Assembly: GCA_964481035.1 (NCBI GenBank) | Contig: CAYZSE010000007.1 | Location: 1 to 46,451 of the forward strand | Length of the DNA stretch: 46,451 nucleotides | Direction: 5' to 3' | Source: JAAAPF01 sp964481035 | GTDB lineage: Bacteria > Pseudomonadota > Alphaproteobacteria > Geminicoccales > Geminicoccaceae | Shown here: positions 24,595 to 33,876 of the stretch, piece after piece | Numbering within the stretch: position 1 is the stretch's first letter | Layout: each line of letters starts with the position of its first letter | Made by a program: the position numbers and the translations under genes | Notes under the pieces: model-generated | Database searches by the model: none | Seen by the model: only the letters and a program-made list of their open reading frames with translations | What the model was told of the DNA's origin: nothing

Positions 24595-25083
24595 TCAGCG
24601 CTTGGAGAACTGGAAGCTGCGGCGGGCCTTGGCCTTGCCGTACTTCTTGCGCTCGACCTCGCGGTCGTCGCGGGTGAGAAAGCCACCGGCCTTGAGGGCG
24701 GGACGAAGCGCCGGGTCGTAGTGGGTGAGCGCGCGGCTGATGCCGTGGCGCACCGCACCCGCCTGGCCCGAGAGCCCGCCGCCCTTGACCGTGCACATGA
24801 CGTCGAAGTGCGTCGCCTTGTTCACCGCCTCGAAGGGCTGGCGCAGGATCATCTGCAGGGTCGGCCGGGCGAAATAGACGTCCATGGTCCTGCCGTTGAC
24901 GACGACCTTGCCGGTGCCGGGCTTGACCCACACGCGTGCAATGGCGTCCTTGCGGCGGCCGGTGGCGTAGGACCGGCCGAGCCGGTCGATCTTCGGCTCG
25001 ACGGGCTCGGGGGCGGTGTCGGTCGCAATGCCCGCGGGCTGGGTCAGCGACTTGAGGTCGGCGAGCGTGCGGGTCTCAGCCAT
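24595..25083 (-). CDS. rpsI: 30S ribosomal protein S9
   Basis: Ribosomal protein S9, 162 residues. The core begins at SYATGRRKDAIARVWVKPG after an N-terminal extension of about 38 residues common in this class. The family ending KARRSFQFSKR, whose basic tail reaches the P-site tRNA, is intact. The ATG at 25081-25083 overlaps the end of rplM by 8 bases, so the two proteins are translationally coupled. Confidence 0.97.
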   Translation of the reverse strand: MAETRTLADLKSLTQPAGIATDTAPEPVEPKIDRLGRSYATGRRKDAIARVWVKPGTGKVVVNGRTMDVYFARPTLQMILRQPFEAVNKATHFDVMCTVKGGGLSGQAGAVRHGISRALTHYDPALRPALKAGGFLTRDDREVERKKYGKAKARRSFQFSKR

Positions 25084-25549
25084 GGGCCTTTTCCGTCGTG
25101 TTCTTGCGGTTGAGCGCGGCGATGTCGAGCGGCGTCGGCTGCTGCGCTTGATGCGGGTGCTCGGGGCCGGCGTAGACGTGCAGTTTCTTGAGCTGCCGCC
25201 GGCCGAGCGGGCCCTTCGGCACCATCCGCTCGACGGCCTTGGCGACCACCCGCTCGGGAAAGCGGCCGGCGAGCACCTTGTCGGCGGTCGTCTCTTTGAG
25301 GCCGCCCGGATAGCCCGTGTGCCAGTAGTAGGTCTTCTGCTGGCGCTTGTTGCCGGTGAGCTTGATCTTGTCGGCGTTGACGATGACGACGTGATCGCCG
25401 GTGTCCATGTGCGGCGTGTACATGGCCTTGTGCTTGCCGCGCAGCCGGTTGGCGACGAGGGCGGCGAGGCGGCCGAGAACGAGGTTCTCGGCATCGATGA
25501 GCACCCAGGCCGGCGCGATGTCGGCCGGGCGCGCGCTGTAGGTCTTCAT
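25076..25549 (-). CDS. rplM: 50S ribosomal protein L13
   Basis: Ribosomal protein L13, 157 residues, an early assembly protein of the large subunit. Typical stretches are WVLIDAENLVLGRLAALVAN, the DTGDHVVIVNADKIKLTG block and KTYYWHTGYPGGLKE. The start MKTYSARP at 25547-25549 is standard for the family; the frame is open 11 codons further upstream. It is the first gene of the rplM-rpsI operon. Confidence 0.97.
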   Translation of the reverse strand: MKTYSARPADIAPAWVLIDAENLVLGRLAALVANRLRGKHKAMYTPHMDTGDHVVIVNADKIKLTGNKRQQKTYYWHTGYPGGLKETTADKVLAGRFPERVVAKAVERMVPKGPLGRRQLKKLHVYAGPEHPHQAQQPTPLDIAALNRKNTTEKAHG

Positions 25550-25635
25550 CACGGTTCCAATCCAGACCGACGATCCGCTCACCGCCTCGGCGAAAAGACA
25601 CCGGGCTCGGCCATCGGGTTCGACAGTAGACGCGC

Positions 25636-25664
25636 GCTTTACGCGCGAACCGCATGGCCGTCAA
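25636..25664 (-). promoter_or_regulatory. Candidate rplM promoter
   Basis: On the minus strand TTGACG (25659-25664) and TAAAGC (25636-25641) are 17 bases apart, about 90 bases upstream of rplM. The -10 element lies inside a perfect inverted repeat, CGCGCG-CTTTA-CGCGCG (25631-25647), which could be an operator. The -10 match is modest. Confidence 0.35.
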
Positions 25665-25748
25665 CGATCCGCGCACGCCGCCGAGCTTGGAGAGGAGGTG
25701 TGCGCCGGGCTACCTTTCGGTCTCGCCCGCTCCCCACGAGGACCTGTC

Positions 25749-26930
25749 ATGCAAGCGCGTCGCCTTCCCTATCCGGCCCTGGCATTGCTCGCCTTGAACG
25801 CCTGCAGCGCGCCGGAGCGCGACCCGCTCGAGGTCCAGGCGATCGCTGCCGGCCAGGCCGCCTTCGAGGTCGAGCTCGCCGAGTTCAGGGAACGGGCGCT
25901 CGAGCGGGTGCTGGCCAGGGCGGACCGGGTCGCGCGCGGCGCCACCGCCGACGAGACCCTCGACGTCCTGGCATTGTCGGGCGGTGCCGATTGGGGCGCC
26001 TTCGGCGCCGGCTACCTGGCCGGCTGGAGCGAGCTCGGCGACGCCGCCGCCATCGCGATGCCGGAGTTCGACGTCATCGGCGGCATCAGCACGGGCGCGC
26101 TGATCGCCACCTACGTCGCCAGCGGCGAGCCCGCGCGCTACCGCGGCATCGAGGACTTCTACCGCGCGACCAGCCCCGACTGGGTCGAGTTCGCCGGGCT
26201 CGCCGGGTTCCTGCCGAGCAGCGGCTCGATCTTCGACAACGCCGGCATCCGTGCCGAGGTCGCGGCGTCCGTCGACGACGCACTGCTCCGCGACCTGCGA
26301 GCGGCGTTCGCGGACGAGCGAATCATCGCCGTCGGCACCACCGATCTCGACCTCGGCCGTCTCCATTATTGGGAACTCGGCCAAGTGGCCACGGCGCGCC
26401 CGGACCCGCACGGGCGCATCGTCGACATCCTGATGGCGGCGACCGCCATCCCCGGCGCGTTTCCGCCGGTCTCGATCGACGGCCGGCTCCACGCGGACGG
26501 CGGCGCCGTCCAGGGCGTGCCGGGCATCGCGCCGAGCCAGATCCCGCTGTTCGCCGAGCGCTGGCGCGCGCGCTACGGCGACCGGCCGATGCCGCGTTTC
26601 CGCTTCTGGTTCATCTTCAACAACCAACTGTCGCTCAGGCCGGAAGCGACCGGGCTCGCCTGGTACGAGGTCGTCTACAGGAGCTATCAGACCATCAACC
26701 AGACGGCCTTCCGGGCGCCGCTCGAGGTCAACCTCCTCCAGGCACAGGCCGGCCCCGAGACGGATCTGCCGCCCCTCGAGGTCCGTTGGGTGGCCGTGCC
26801 GGACAGTTATGTCTGGGATCCCGGCTCGGCGACGCCGTTCGATCCCGAGGTGACCAACGCGCTCGCCGATCTCGGTCGCGCCGCCGCGGCGCGGCCCGAC
26901 GGCAGCTGGCGCAGCGACTATCCGGATTGA
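25749..26930 (+). CDS. Patatin-like phospholipase, lipoprotein
   Basis: A 393-residue predicted lipid acyl hydrolase. Residues 1-17 form a lipoprotein signal with lipobox LNAC, so the mature protein should be acylated and periplasmic or outer-membrane associated. The patatin domain shows the glycine-rich oxyanion loop LSGGADWGAFGAGYL, the nucleophile elbow GISTG (Ser) and the DGG motif with the catalytic Asp (HADGGAVQG). The start at ATG 25749 follows GAGGA and begins the signal peptide; 17 upstream codons in frame were excluded. Its 3' end overlaps the convergent thioesterase gene by 13 bases. The lipid substrate is unknown. Confidence 0.88.
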   Translation: MQARRLPYPALALLALNACSAPERDPLEVQAIAAGQAAFEVELAEFRERALERVLARADRVARGATADETLDVLALSGGADWGAFGAGYLAGWSELGDAAAIAMPEFDVIGGISTGALIATYVASGEPARYRGIEDFYRATSPDWVEFAGLAGFLPSSGSIFDNAGIRAEVAASVDDALLRDLRAAFADERIIAVGTTDLDLGRLHYWELGQVATARPDPHGRIVDILMAATAIPGAFPPVSIDGRLHADGGAVQGVPGIAPSQIPLFAERWRARYGDRPMPRFRFWFIFNNQLSLRPEATGLAWYEVVYRSYQTINQTAFRAPLEVNLLQAQAGPETDLPPLEVRWVAVPDSYVWDPGSATPFDPEVTNALADLGRAAAARPDGSWRSDYPD

Positions 26931-27358
26931 ACGGGCGGCACCGAGTAGGTGCCGACGACGTGCGCCACGCGCTGGTCGTCGACGGCGGCTCTGACCTCGC
27001 ATTCGCCGACGATGAGCCGCTTGCCGGCCTTGAGGGTGCGGGCATAGCCGACGAGATCGCCCGGGTGCGGCTTGGCGAGGAAGTGCACGGTCAGATCGGT
27101 CGTGACCGCGAGCGGCACCCGGCCGACATGGCTCAAGGCGATGCCGTAGAGCGCGATGTCGGCGAGCGCCATGATCGCCGGCCCGCAGATCGTGCCGCCG
27201 GGCCGCAGCAACAGCTCGCGGTAGGGCAGCCGCACGGCGACGTCGCCCTCGCGGAAGTGGACGACGTGGACGTCGAGCAGGCCGACATAGGGCACCCCCT
27301 CGCTGGCGAGGGCGGCGAAGCTCTCCCGGTCCAGGGGCTCGCCGAGCCCGGCGGTCAT
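26918..27358 (-). CDS. PaaI-type hotdog thioesterase
   Basis: A 146-residue protein with the hotdog-fold acyl-CoA thioesterase pattern. The helix GTICGPAIMALADIALYGIAL and the following strand TTDLTVHFLAKPHPGD are the PaaI/4HBT signatures. It probably hydrolyses an acyl- or aryl-CoA; the substrate cannot be read. The ATG overlaps the stop of the upstream cyclase/TPR gene as ATGA, so the two are cotranscribed. Confidence 0.87.
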   Translation of the reverse strand: MTAGLGEPLDRESFAALASEGVPYVGLLDVHVVHFREGDVAVRLPYRELLLRPGGTICGPAIMALADIALYGIALSHVGRVPLAVTTDLTVHFLAKPHPGDLVGYARTLKAGKRLIVGECEVRAAVDDQRVAHVVGTYSVPPVQSG

Positions 27359-29109
27359 GGGGCGGAGCCCCGCGGCAGGCCCAGCTCGACCAGCGGCTCG
27401 ACCAGGCTCGCGAGGGGTGCGATGGCCAAGGTGGGTGCTGCCTTCCGTGCAAGCGCTAAGGAGATTTCGGGCCGGCGCGCGCGGGCCTCCGCCACCAGCG
27501 CGCGGGCGCGCTCGCGCTCGCCCGCCGCGTTCGCCGCCACGGCTGCCAACAGGGCGGGCTTGAAATCGCTGCTGGGATGGCTCCGAGCGGCATCGAGGAC
27601 GTCCAACGCCGCCGCGTACTCGCCCATCTGCGCGTGCGCCGCACCGATGATCGTCTGGACTGCCCAGACGAACGGGTCGGCCGGGCTCAGGCGTAGCGCC
27701 TCGCGCGCCGCCGCGATCGCGCGCGAGGGCTCCCGCACCGTCGGGTGATCGAGATGCGCGGCCGCCAAATGAAGGAGCGTCGTCGCGTTGTTGGGGTTGA
27801 GCGCGTGCGCCCGCTCGAGGAGCCGAATCCCCTCGTCGTCGTGTCCTGAGAGCTTGAGCGCGAAGCCGAGCGCCGCGTGCGCCGCGTCGTTGCGCCCGTC
27901 GAGCGCGATCGCCCGCTCGGCCGCCGCGCGCGCGGCTGCGAAGCTCGCTTCGCGGTTCTGGGACCAGCCGGCCAGGCCCTCCGACGCATGCGCCCGGGCG
28001 AGGATCGTGTGGGCGAGGCCGATGCCCGGGTCGATGGCGATCGCCCGCTCGGCGAGCGCCTTCGTCGCCGCCACGGCCTCGGGCGTGTAGCGCAGGAACT
28101 CCGCGTGCGCCCGATGGGCGAGCTCCCAGGCGGTGAGGCTGTCGGGCGCCTTGCCGGCGGCGAGTGCGCGCTCGTGCGCGCCGATCTCGGGCGCTACGGC
28201 ACCGACGATCGCCTGGGTCAGCTCGTCCTGGAGATCGAACAGGTCCGCCATCGTCCGATCCCAGCGCCCGGCCCAGACGTGGCTGCCGTCCGTCGCGTCG
28301 ATGAGCTGGGCCGTGAGCCGCAACCGGTCGCCGGCACGCCTGATCGAGCCCTCGATGACGTAGCGCGCGCCGAGCTCACGGCCGACGCGGCGAATGTCGT
28401 GCGCCTGCCCGCGAAAGCTGAAGCTCGAATTGCGCGAGATCACGGTCAGCTCGCGAAAGCGGCTGAGCTCGGTGATCACGTCCTCGACGAGGCCGTCGGC
28501 GAGAAAGTCCTGATCGGCGTCGCGCGACATGTTGTCGAACGGCAGGACCGCGAGCGACGGCCGCGCCCCTGCGCTCGCCCGGCTCGCGGCCTCAACGCCC
28601 GGGATCTCGACGCGCCAGACCTCGACCGGGGTCGGCAGGTTCTTGACCTGATGCGGCCCGAGCGCGGTCAGCGCGGCGTCGAGCTTGCCCCTTGCCTGCT
28701 CCTCGACGGCGCGCGAGACGCAGATCCCGCCGGCCGGCGCCAGGGTCTCCAGCCGGGCGGCGATGTTGACGCCGTCGCCGAGGAAGTCGTCGCCGTCGAC
28801 GACGACGTCGCCCAGATGGATGCCGATGCGAAAGCAGAGCCGCGTCGCCTCCGGCCCCGTCTCCGCCACCGCCATCGACCGCTGGACCGCGAGGGCGGCG
28901 CGCACCGCCGCGACCGGCGAGCCGAACTCGACGAGAAGCCCGTCGCCCATCGTCTTGACCACGCGTCCGCCGACCGCGGCCACCGCCGGGTCCACGACGT
29001 CGGCGCGGACGGCGCGCAGCCGCGCGATGACGCCCTCCTCGTCGAGCGCCATCAGGCGCGAGTACCCCGCGACATCGGCCGCCAAGATCGTCGTGAGCTT
29101 GCGTTCCAC
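27355..29109 (-). CDS. Class III cyclase domain fused to TolB-like and TPR regions
   Basis: A 584-residue signalling protein. Residues 1-165 form a class III nucleotide cyclase domain (TILAADVAGYSRLM with the first metal Asp, KTMGDGLLVEFG with the second, DGVNIAARLE). Residues about 180-300 match the TolB-like domain often found with such cyclases (AVLPFDNMSRDADQDFLADG). From about 340 onward come TPR-like helical repeats. No membrane segment is visible, so it is probably cytoplasmic. The start is GTG 29107-29109 with AGGAG six bases ahead. Product cAMP is the family expectation. Confidence 0.9.
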   Translation of the reverse strand: MERKLTTILAADVAGYSRLMALDEEGVIARLRAVRADVVDPAVAAVGGRVVKTMGDGLLVEFGSPVAAVRAALAVQRSMAVAETGPEATRLCFRIGIHLGDVVVDGDDFLGDGVNIAARLETLAPAGGICVSRAVEEQARGKLDAALTALGPHQVKNLPTPVEVWRVEIPGVEAASRASAGARPSLAVLPFDNMSRDADQDFLADGLVEDVITELSRFRELTVISRNSSFSFRGQAHDIRRVGRELGARYVIEGSIRRAGDRLRLTAQLIDATDGSHVWAGRWDRTMADLFDLQDELTQAIVGAVAPEIGAHERALAAGKAPDSLTAWELAHRAHAEFLRYTPEAVAATKALAERAIAIDPGIGLAHTILARAHASEGLAGWSQNREASFAAARAAAERAIALDGRNDAAHAALGFALKLSGHDDEGIRLLERAHALNPNNATTLLHLAAAHLDHPTVREPSRAIAAAREALRLSPADPFVWAVQTIIGAAHAQMGEYAAALDVLDAARSHPSSDFKPALLAAVAANAAGERERARALVAEARARRPEISLALARKAAPTLAIAPLASLVEPLVELGLPRGSAP

Positions 29110-29250
29110 ACGGCGCTCCTGCGCTGCTTTGCGAGATTACCCAGAGTGTTGTAGGGGAGGCGTCGGCGGGGTGGAAGGAACCACCGCAGTACCCTCGTCG
29201 TTCGCTGATCCCAAGCCGGCGGTCGATCCAGACAGATAAGGGAGGCCCAG

Positions 29251-30042
29251 ATGCCCGACGCGCTCGACGAGCCGATCCTCCTGCGCCACGACGCGGGCGG
29301 CGTGGTCACGCTGACCTTGAACCGACCGACGGCGTTCAACAGCCTCTCGGAAGCCCTCATCGCCGAGATACAGGGCGAGCTCGACCGGATCGAGGGCGAT
29401 CCGGCCTGCCGGATCCTCGTCCTCCAGGGCACGGGCAAGGCGTTCTGCGCCGGCCACGACCTCAAGGAGATGGGTGACCATCGGACGCGGGCCGATCTCG
29501 GCCGGCTGTTCGGTCGCTGCTCGGCGATGATGACCCGTCTCACCCGCCTCGACGTGCCGGTCGTCGCCGTCGTCGACGGCATCGCCACGGCGGCGGGCTG
29601 CCAGCTCGTCGCCGCCTGCGACCTCGCCATCGCCTCCGACCGCTCGCGCTTCGCCACCTCGGGCGTCAAGTACGGTCTCTTCTGCTCGACGCCGATGGTG
29701 GCGCTCGCGCGCAACGTGCCCAGGAAGCCCGCCCTCGAGATGCTCTTGACGGGCGACTTCATCGACGCGGCGACGGCGCTTCGCCACGGGCTCGTCAACG
29801 AGGTCGTAGCCCCGGACGCCCTCGACGATGCGCTCGCGGCCCTGGTCGGCCGGCTCGTGGACAAGCCGAAGGAGGTCCTGGCTCTCGGCAAGCGCGCCTT
29901 CTACGCTCAGCTCGAGATGGGCCTCGCCGACGCTTATGCGTTCACCACCGAGGTCATCGTCGACAACGCGCTCATGGACGACTTCGACGAGGGCCTCACG
30001 GCCTTCAAGGAGAAGCGGCAGCCGCGTTGGAACGAGTCGTGA
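29251..30042 (+). CDS. Enoyl-CoA hydratase/isomerase family protein
   Basis: A 263-residue crotonase-superfamily protein. CoA-binding and oxyanion-hole motifs are AFCAGHDLKEM and DGIATAAGCQLVAACDLAIAS. The CAGHDLKEM wording resembles the ECHDC3-like group, whose substrates are poorly defined, and the glutamates of classical hydratases are not clearly conserved. GGGAGG precedes ATG 29251. It heads a plus-strand run with the META-domain and CoA-binding genes. Confidence 0.85.
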   Translation: MPDALDEPILLRHDAGGVVTLTLNRPTAFNSLSEALIAEIQGELDRIEGDPACRILVLQGTGKAFCAGHDLKEMGDHRTRADLGRLFGRCSAMMTRLTRLDVPVVAVVDGIATAAGCQLVAACDLAIASDRSRFATSGVKYGLFCSTPMVALARNVPRKPALEMLLTGDFIDAATALRHGLVNEVVAPDALDDALAALVGRLVDKPKEVLALGKRAFYAQLEMGLADAYAFTTEVIVDNALMDDFDEGLTAFKEKRQPRWNES

Positions 30043-30773
30043 TCCGAGCTGCGGTCGCGGCCATTCTCCTGGCGGGAGCGGCAGCGGCCGGGCCGCTGGA
30101 GGACTGCATGGCGACCCGAGAGACCGGCGCGGCGGTGACGGGGTGCCTAGAGCTTCGCGTCCGGACCGCGACGGGTGACGCGCGGGCGGCGTTGGACGCG
30201 GCCACGGAGGCGGCCATGGCGCTCGCCCAGGCGACAGGCCGCAACGCCGCGGTTGCCGCGCTCGTCGCGAGCGAGGCCGCGTTCACGACTTATCTGGAGC
30301 GCGAATGCGAGCGGCGCCGGGCGTTCATGGACGCCGGCACCGGGGCGGGCCGAGCCGAGCTCGCCTGCCGCGCCGAGCTCGCCGAAGCACGGGCAGCGAC
30401 GCTCTGGAGCGAGGTCGGAGGCCGCCCCGCCGCCGCGGGCGGCGCGGGCGTCGTCGGTCGCGACTGGCAGCTCGTGCGCATCCGAGGCGAGCCGGTGCTC
30501 GAGGGTACGGCGCCGACCCTGCGGCTCGCCGAGGACGGCAGCGCCTTCGGCGATGCGAGCACCAACCGCTTCACCGGTGGCTACCGGATCGACGGCATGG
30601 GCCTCGCCTTCGGCCCCGCGGCGTCGACAATGATGTACAACGACCGACCGGACGGCCGCATGGCCCAGGAGCAGCGCTATCTGCAGCTCCTGGGCGAGGT
30701 CGATCGCTTCCGCCTCGTCGGCAACGAGCTCGTCCTCATCGCCGACGGCCGCCGCATTCTGGAGCTGGAATGA
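30039..30773 (+). CDS. Exported META-domain protein with a cysteine-containing N-terminal region
   Basis: A 244-residue protein with a signal peptide (AAVAAILLAGAAAAG). A helical N-terminal region with spaced cysteines (EDC, GCLE, ERECERRR, LACRAE) resembles the lysozyme-inhibitor-like DUF1311 pattern. The C-terminal META (HslJ-type) domain begins at WQLVRIRGEPVLEG and includes NRFTGGYRIDG and STMMYNDRPDGRM. I chose GTG 30039, which overlaps the upstream stop as GTGA; a TTG at 30027 is also open. The function is unknown; HslJ-like proteins are linked to envelope stress. Confidence 0.75.
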   Translation: MIRAAVAAILLAGAAAAGPLEDCMATRETGAAVTGCLELRVRTATGDARAALDAATEAAMALAQATGRNAAVAALVASEAAFTTYLERECERRRAFMDAGTGAGRAELACRAELAEARAATLWSEVGGRPAAAGGAGVVGRDWQLVRIRGEPVLEGTAPTLRLAEDGSAFGDASTNRFTGGYRIDGMGLAFGPAASTMMYNDRPDGRMAQEQRYLQLLGEVDRFRLVGNELVLIADGRRILELE

Positions 30774-31288
30774 GCCAGCCGCTGCGCTACCCCGACACCT
30801 GGATCAAGGGCCTCCTCGGCGAGGTGAAGACGCTCGCGATGGTCGGCGCCAGCACCAACGAGATGCGGCCCTCCTACTTCGCGATGCTCTACCTGCAGAA
30901 AAAGGGCTACCGCGTCCTTCCCGTGAACCCGCGCGCGGCCGGGCGGACGATCCTCGGCGAGGAGGTCCATGCCACCCTCGACGACCTGCCGGTGAAGCCC
31001 GACATGGTCGACATCTTCCGCCGGTCCGAGGACGTCGCGCCGATCGTCGACGACGCCATCCGCCTCGACATCAAGGTCGTCTGGATGCAGCTCGGCGTGC
31101 GCGATGACGCGGCGGCGGCCAAGGCCGAGGCGGCGGGGCTCCGGGTCGTCATGGACCGTTGCCCGAAGATCGAATACGGACGGCTCTTCGGCGAGATCGG
31201 CTGGCTCGGCGTCAACCGCCGGGTCATCTCCGCCAAGCGATCCACCGCCCGCCAGCTCTCCGGCTGGCCGACACGCCGGGCGGACTGA
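30770..31288 (+). CDS. CoA-binding domain protein (COG1832/YccU-like)
   Basis: A 172-residue protein made of one Rossmann-like CoA-binding domain. The nucleotide loop AMVGASTNEMRPSYF is followed by KKGYRVLPVNPRAAG, IFRRSEDVAPIVDDAI and VVWMQLGVRDD, all typical of the small YccU family. The ATG overlaps the previous stop (ATGA). The physiological role of the family is not settled. Next to a sulfhydrylase gene, as is often seen in related genomes. Confidence 0.9.
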   Translation: MSQPLRYPDTWIKGLLGEVKTLAMVGASTNEMRPSYFAMLYLQKKGYRVLPVNPRAAGRTILGEEVHATLDDLPVKPDMVDIFRRSEDVAPIVDDAIRLDIKVVWMQLGVRDDAAAAKAEAAGLRVVMDRCPKIEYGRLFGEIGWLGVNRRVISAKRSTARQLSGWPTRRAD

Positions 31289-31310
31289 CAGCCACGAGAG
31301 GGCACCCAGC

Positions 31311-32597
31311 ATGAGCGAGAACGCTTACGGCTTCGACACCTTGGCGCTGCACGCCGGCTACGCGCCCGACGCCACCACCGGCGCGCGCGCGGTGCCGATC
31401 TACCAGACGACGTCCTACGCCTTCGAGAACGTCGAGCACGCGGCGTCGCTGTTCAATCTCCAGCAGTTCGGCAACATCTACTCGCGGCTGACCAACCCGA
31501 CCGTATCCGTGCTCGAGGAGCGCATCGCCGCGCTCGAAGGCGGCGTCGCGGCCTGCGCCACGGCGAGCGGCCACGCCGCGCAGTTCCTCACCTTCCTCAA
31601 CATCCTGACGGCCGGTACCCACGTCGTCGCCAGCTCCAAGCTCTACGGCGGCTCGATCAGCCAGATGAAGGAGACCTTCCCGCAATTTGGCTGGGGCACC
31701 ACCTTCGTCGATCCGCGCGAGCCGGAGAAGTTCGCCGCCGCGATGACCGACCGGACCCGGGCGGTCTTCATCGAGAGCGCCTCCAACCCGGACGGCATCG
31801 TCGCCGACATACAGGCCATCGCCGACATCGCGCATGCCCACGGCGTGCCGCTGATCGTCGACAACACCCTGCCCTCGCCCGCGCTGTGCAACCCCTTCGA
31901 GTTCGGCGCGGACCTCGTCACCCACTCCTTGACCAAATATATCGGCGGCCAGGGCAATTCGATCGGCGGCATCATCGTCGACAGCGGCAATTTCGACTGG
32001 GGATCGTCCGACAAGTTCCCGCTGATGACCGAGCCGACGGGCGCCTATCATGGGCTCCGCTTCTCGGAGACCTTCGGCAATCTGGCCTTCGTGGTGCGCA
32101 GCAAGGCGATCGGGCTGCGCGACATGGGCCCGTCGCTGGCGCCGATGAACGCCTTCTTGCTGCTGCAGGGTCTCGAGACCCTGAGCCTCAGGATGGAGCG
32201 CCACGTCGCCAACGCCGACCGGGTGGCGGCGTGGCTCGCCGAGCACCCGCAGGTGGAGTGGGTGTCCTACCCACGCCTGCCCCAGAACCGTACCCCCAGC
32301 CTCGACAAGTATTGCCCGCGGGGCGTCGGCTCGGTGTTCACCATCGGCGTCAAGGGCGGCTACGAGATGGGCGTCAAGCTGGTCGACGCCTGCGAGCTCT
32401 TCTCGCACGTCGCCAACATCGGCGACACCCGCTCGCTCATCATCCACCCGGCCTCGACCACCCACCGTCAGCTCGCGCCGGAGCAGCAGGTCGCCGCGGG
32501 CGCCGGCCCCGACGTCGTGCGGCTCTCCATCGGCATCGAGAACGTCGAGGACATCATCGCCGATCTCGACCAGGCGCTGGCCACGGCCGCCCGCTGA
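31311..32597 (+). CDS. metY: O-acetylhomoserine aminocarboxypropyltransferase (sulfhydrylase)
   Basis: A 428-residue PLP enzyme of the Cys/Met metabolism family, predicted to make homocysteine from O-acetylhomoserine and sulfide. Signatures are TLALHAGYAPD at the N-terminus, YSRLTNPTVSVLEERIAALE, and the PLP-binding lysine in THSLTKYIGGQG. The C-terminal NIGDTRSLIIHPASTTH is diagnostic for the O-acetylhomoserine sulfhydrylase group. The ATG at 31311 follows GAGAGGG, 22 bases after the CoA-binding gene. Use of O-succinylhomoserine cannot be excluded. Confidence 0.93.
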   Translation: MSENAYGFDTLALHAGYAPDATTGARAVPIYQTTSYAFENVEHAASLFNLQQFGNIYSRLTNPTVSVLEERIAALEGGVAACATASGHAAQFLTFLNILTAGTHVVASSKLYGGSISQMKETFPQFGWGTTFVDPREPEKFAAAMTDRTRAVFIESASNPDGIVADIQAIADIAHAHGVPLIVDNTLPSPALCNPFEFGADLVTHSLTKYIGGQGNSIGGIIVDSGNFDWGSSDKFPLMTEPTGAYHGLRFSETFGNLAFVVRSKAIGLRDMGPSLAPMNAFLLLQGLETLSLRMERHVANADRVAAWLAEHPQVEWVSYPRLPQNRTPSLDKYCPRGVGSVFTIGVKGGYEMGVKLVDACELFSHVANIGDTRSLIIHPASTTHRQLAPEQQVAAGAGPDVVRLSIGIENVEDIIADLDQALATAAR

Positions 32598-32614
32598 GCG
32601 GTAGCGGCCGACCC

Positions 32615-33787
32615 TCAGCCGGCCGAGGCCGTCACCGCGCGCAACGGCCGCCAGACCTGGCTCGACCGCCCGCTCCGCTTGCTGGCGTAGAGACGGCGAT
32701 CGGCCGCTTCGAGCAATGCCTCGCAGGTCGTGCCATCCTCGCCGTAGCGGCTCACGCCGACGCTCGCCGACGGGACGACGATCGTGCCGTCGGCGAGCCG
32801 TACCGGCCGGCGGACCCGATCAACCAGGCGGTGAACCATCGCCTCGGCTTGGGCGGTGCTGGCGTCGTGCTGGACCACCACGAACTCGTCGCCGCCGATG
32901 CGGGCGACGAAATCGCTGCGACGCACGGAGCATGCGAGCGCCCGGCCGACCGCTTCGAGGACGCGATCACCGGCGGCGTGGCCATGGCCGTCGTTGAGGC
33001 CCTTGAGATCATCGAGATCGACGAGGTGGAGCGCGAAGGGGTTGCCTTGCGGGCGACCGGCATCGGCGAGACGGCGGGTGATGTCGCGGCCGAGACACCG
33101 CCGATTGGGCAGTCCCGTAAGCGGATCGTGCGCGGCCTCGTGGCAGGCCTTGGCGTGCGCTACCTCGGCGGCCACGAGCCGACGCTCGCGTTGGCGGAAA
33201 TCCGAGCGCAGCGTGAAGACCAGAAGTGCGCCGGCGACGAGCGAGACGCTCGCGAGCACCGCCGTCGCGGCCTGCGCTGAGGCGCCACGTCGCTCCAGGC
33301 GCACCGCGCCCGCCAGGGCGCGCGCTCGTGCCTCGTCGAGGGCTGCGGTCACGGGCTCGCTGAGCGCGGCGACGGCCAGGCGCGCATCGACGATGTCGGC
33401 AGGCTCGCTCGGGCCGTCGTCGAGGACGGCCGCCAACCACGCGGCACCCCGCTCGATCTCGGCGAGTTGCGCCCGCGTCATTGGCAGCCGGTCGGCGCGC
33501 ACCTGCGCGCGCAGTCGATCGAGACGTGCGAGCAGCTCGAGCGACCCCGCCTGGGCAGCATGGTGAACGTCCTGGGGCCCCGAACGATCGAGCGCTCGCT
33601 CCAGGCGAGCGAGCTCGGCCTCGATTTGGAGAAGCGGCACCGGTGCCCGCGGATCGAGCGCCCGCACGAGGCCGGCCGATGCGTGGCCCCACCACAGCTG
33701 CAGCCCGAGCAACGCCACCGTCGCGCACACCATCGTCAGCAGGATCACCACGATCCGACGCGGTAACGTGTCCCGTTGCGGCATCAT
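32615..33787 (-). CDS. Membrane GGDEF diguanylate cyclase
   Basis: A 390-residue predicted diguanylate cyclase. An N-terminal helix (about 11-33) and a second helix (about 178-193) enclose a periplasmic helical sensor region. The cytoplasmic GGDEF domain contains DPLTGLPNRR, DLDDLKGLND, an intact GGDEF active site, and RRSD five residues before it, matching the inhibitory c-di-GMP I-site. It should therefore be active and feedback-controlled. Two ATG codons in a row mark the start. The end is 17 bases from the convergent metY. Confidence 0.92.
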   Translation of the reverse strand: MMPQRDTLPRRIVVILLTMVCATVALLGLQLWWGHASAGLVRALDPRAPVPLLQIEAELARLERALDRSGPQDVHHAAQAGSLELLARLDRLRAQVRADRLPMTRAQLAEIERGAAWLAAVLDDGPSEPADIVDARLAVAALSEPVTAALDEARARALAGAVRLERRGASAQAATAVLASVSLVAGALLVFTLRSDFRQRERRLVAAEVAHAKACHEAAHDPLTGLPNRRCLGRDITRRLADAGRPQGNPFALHLVDLDDLKGLNDGHGHAAGDRVLEAVGRALACSVRRSDFVARIGGDEFVVVQHDASTAQAEAMVHRLVDRVRRPVRLADGTIVVPSASVGVSRYGEDGTTCEALLEAADRRLYASKRSGRSSQVWRPLRAVTASAG

Positions 33788-33876
33788 GACGTCCCGGCGT
33801 CCGCTTCGATCGGCGCATATGCATGGTTTACGAACGCACTAGATGATTATTCCACTGCGTCATTCGCCGTGACCGT

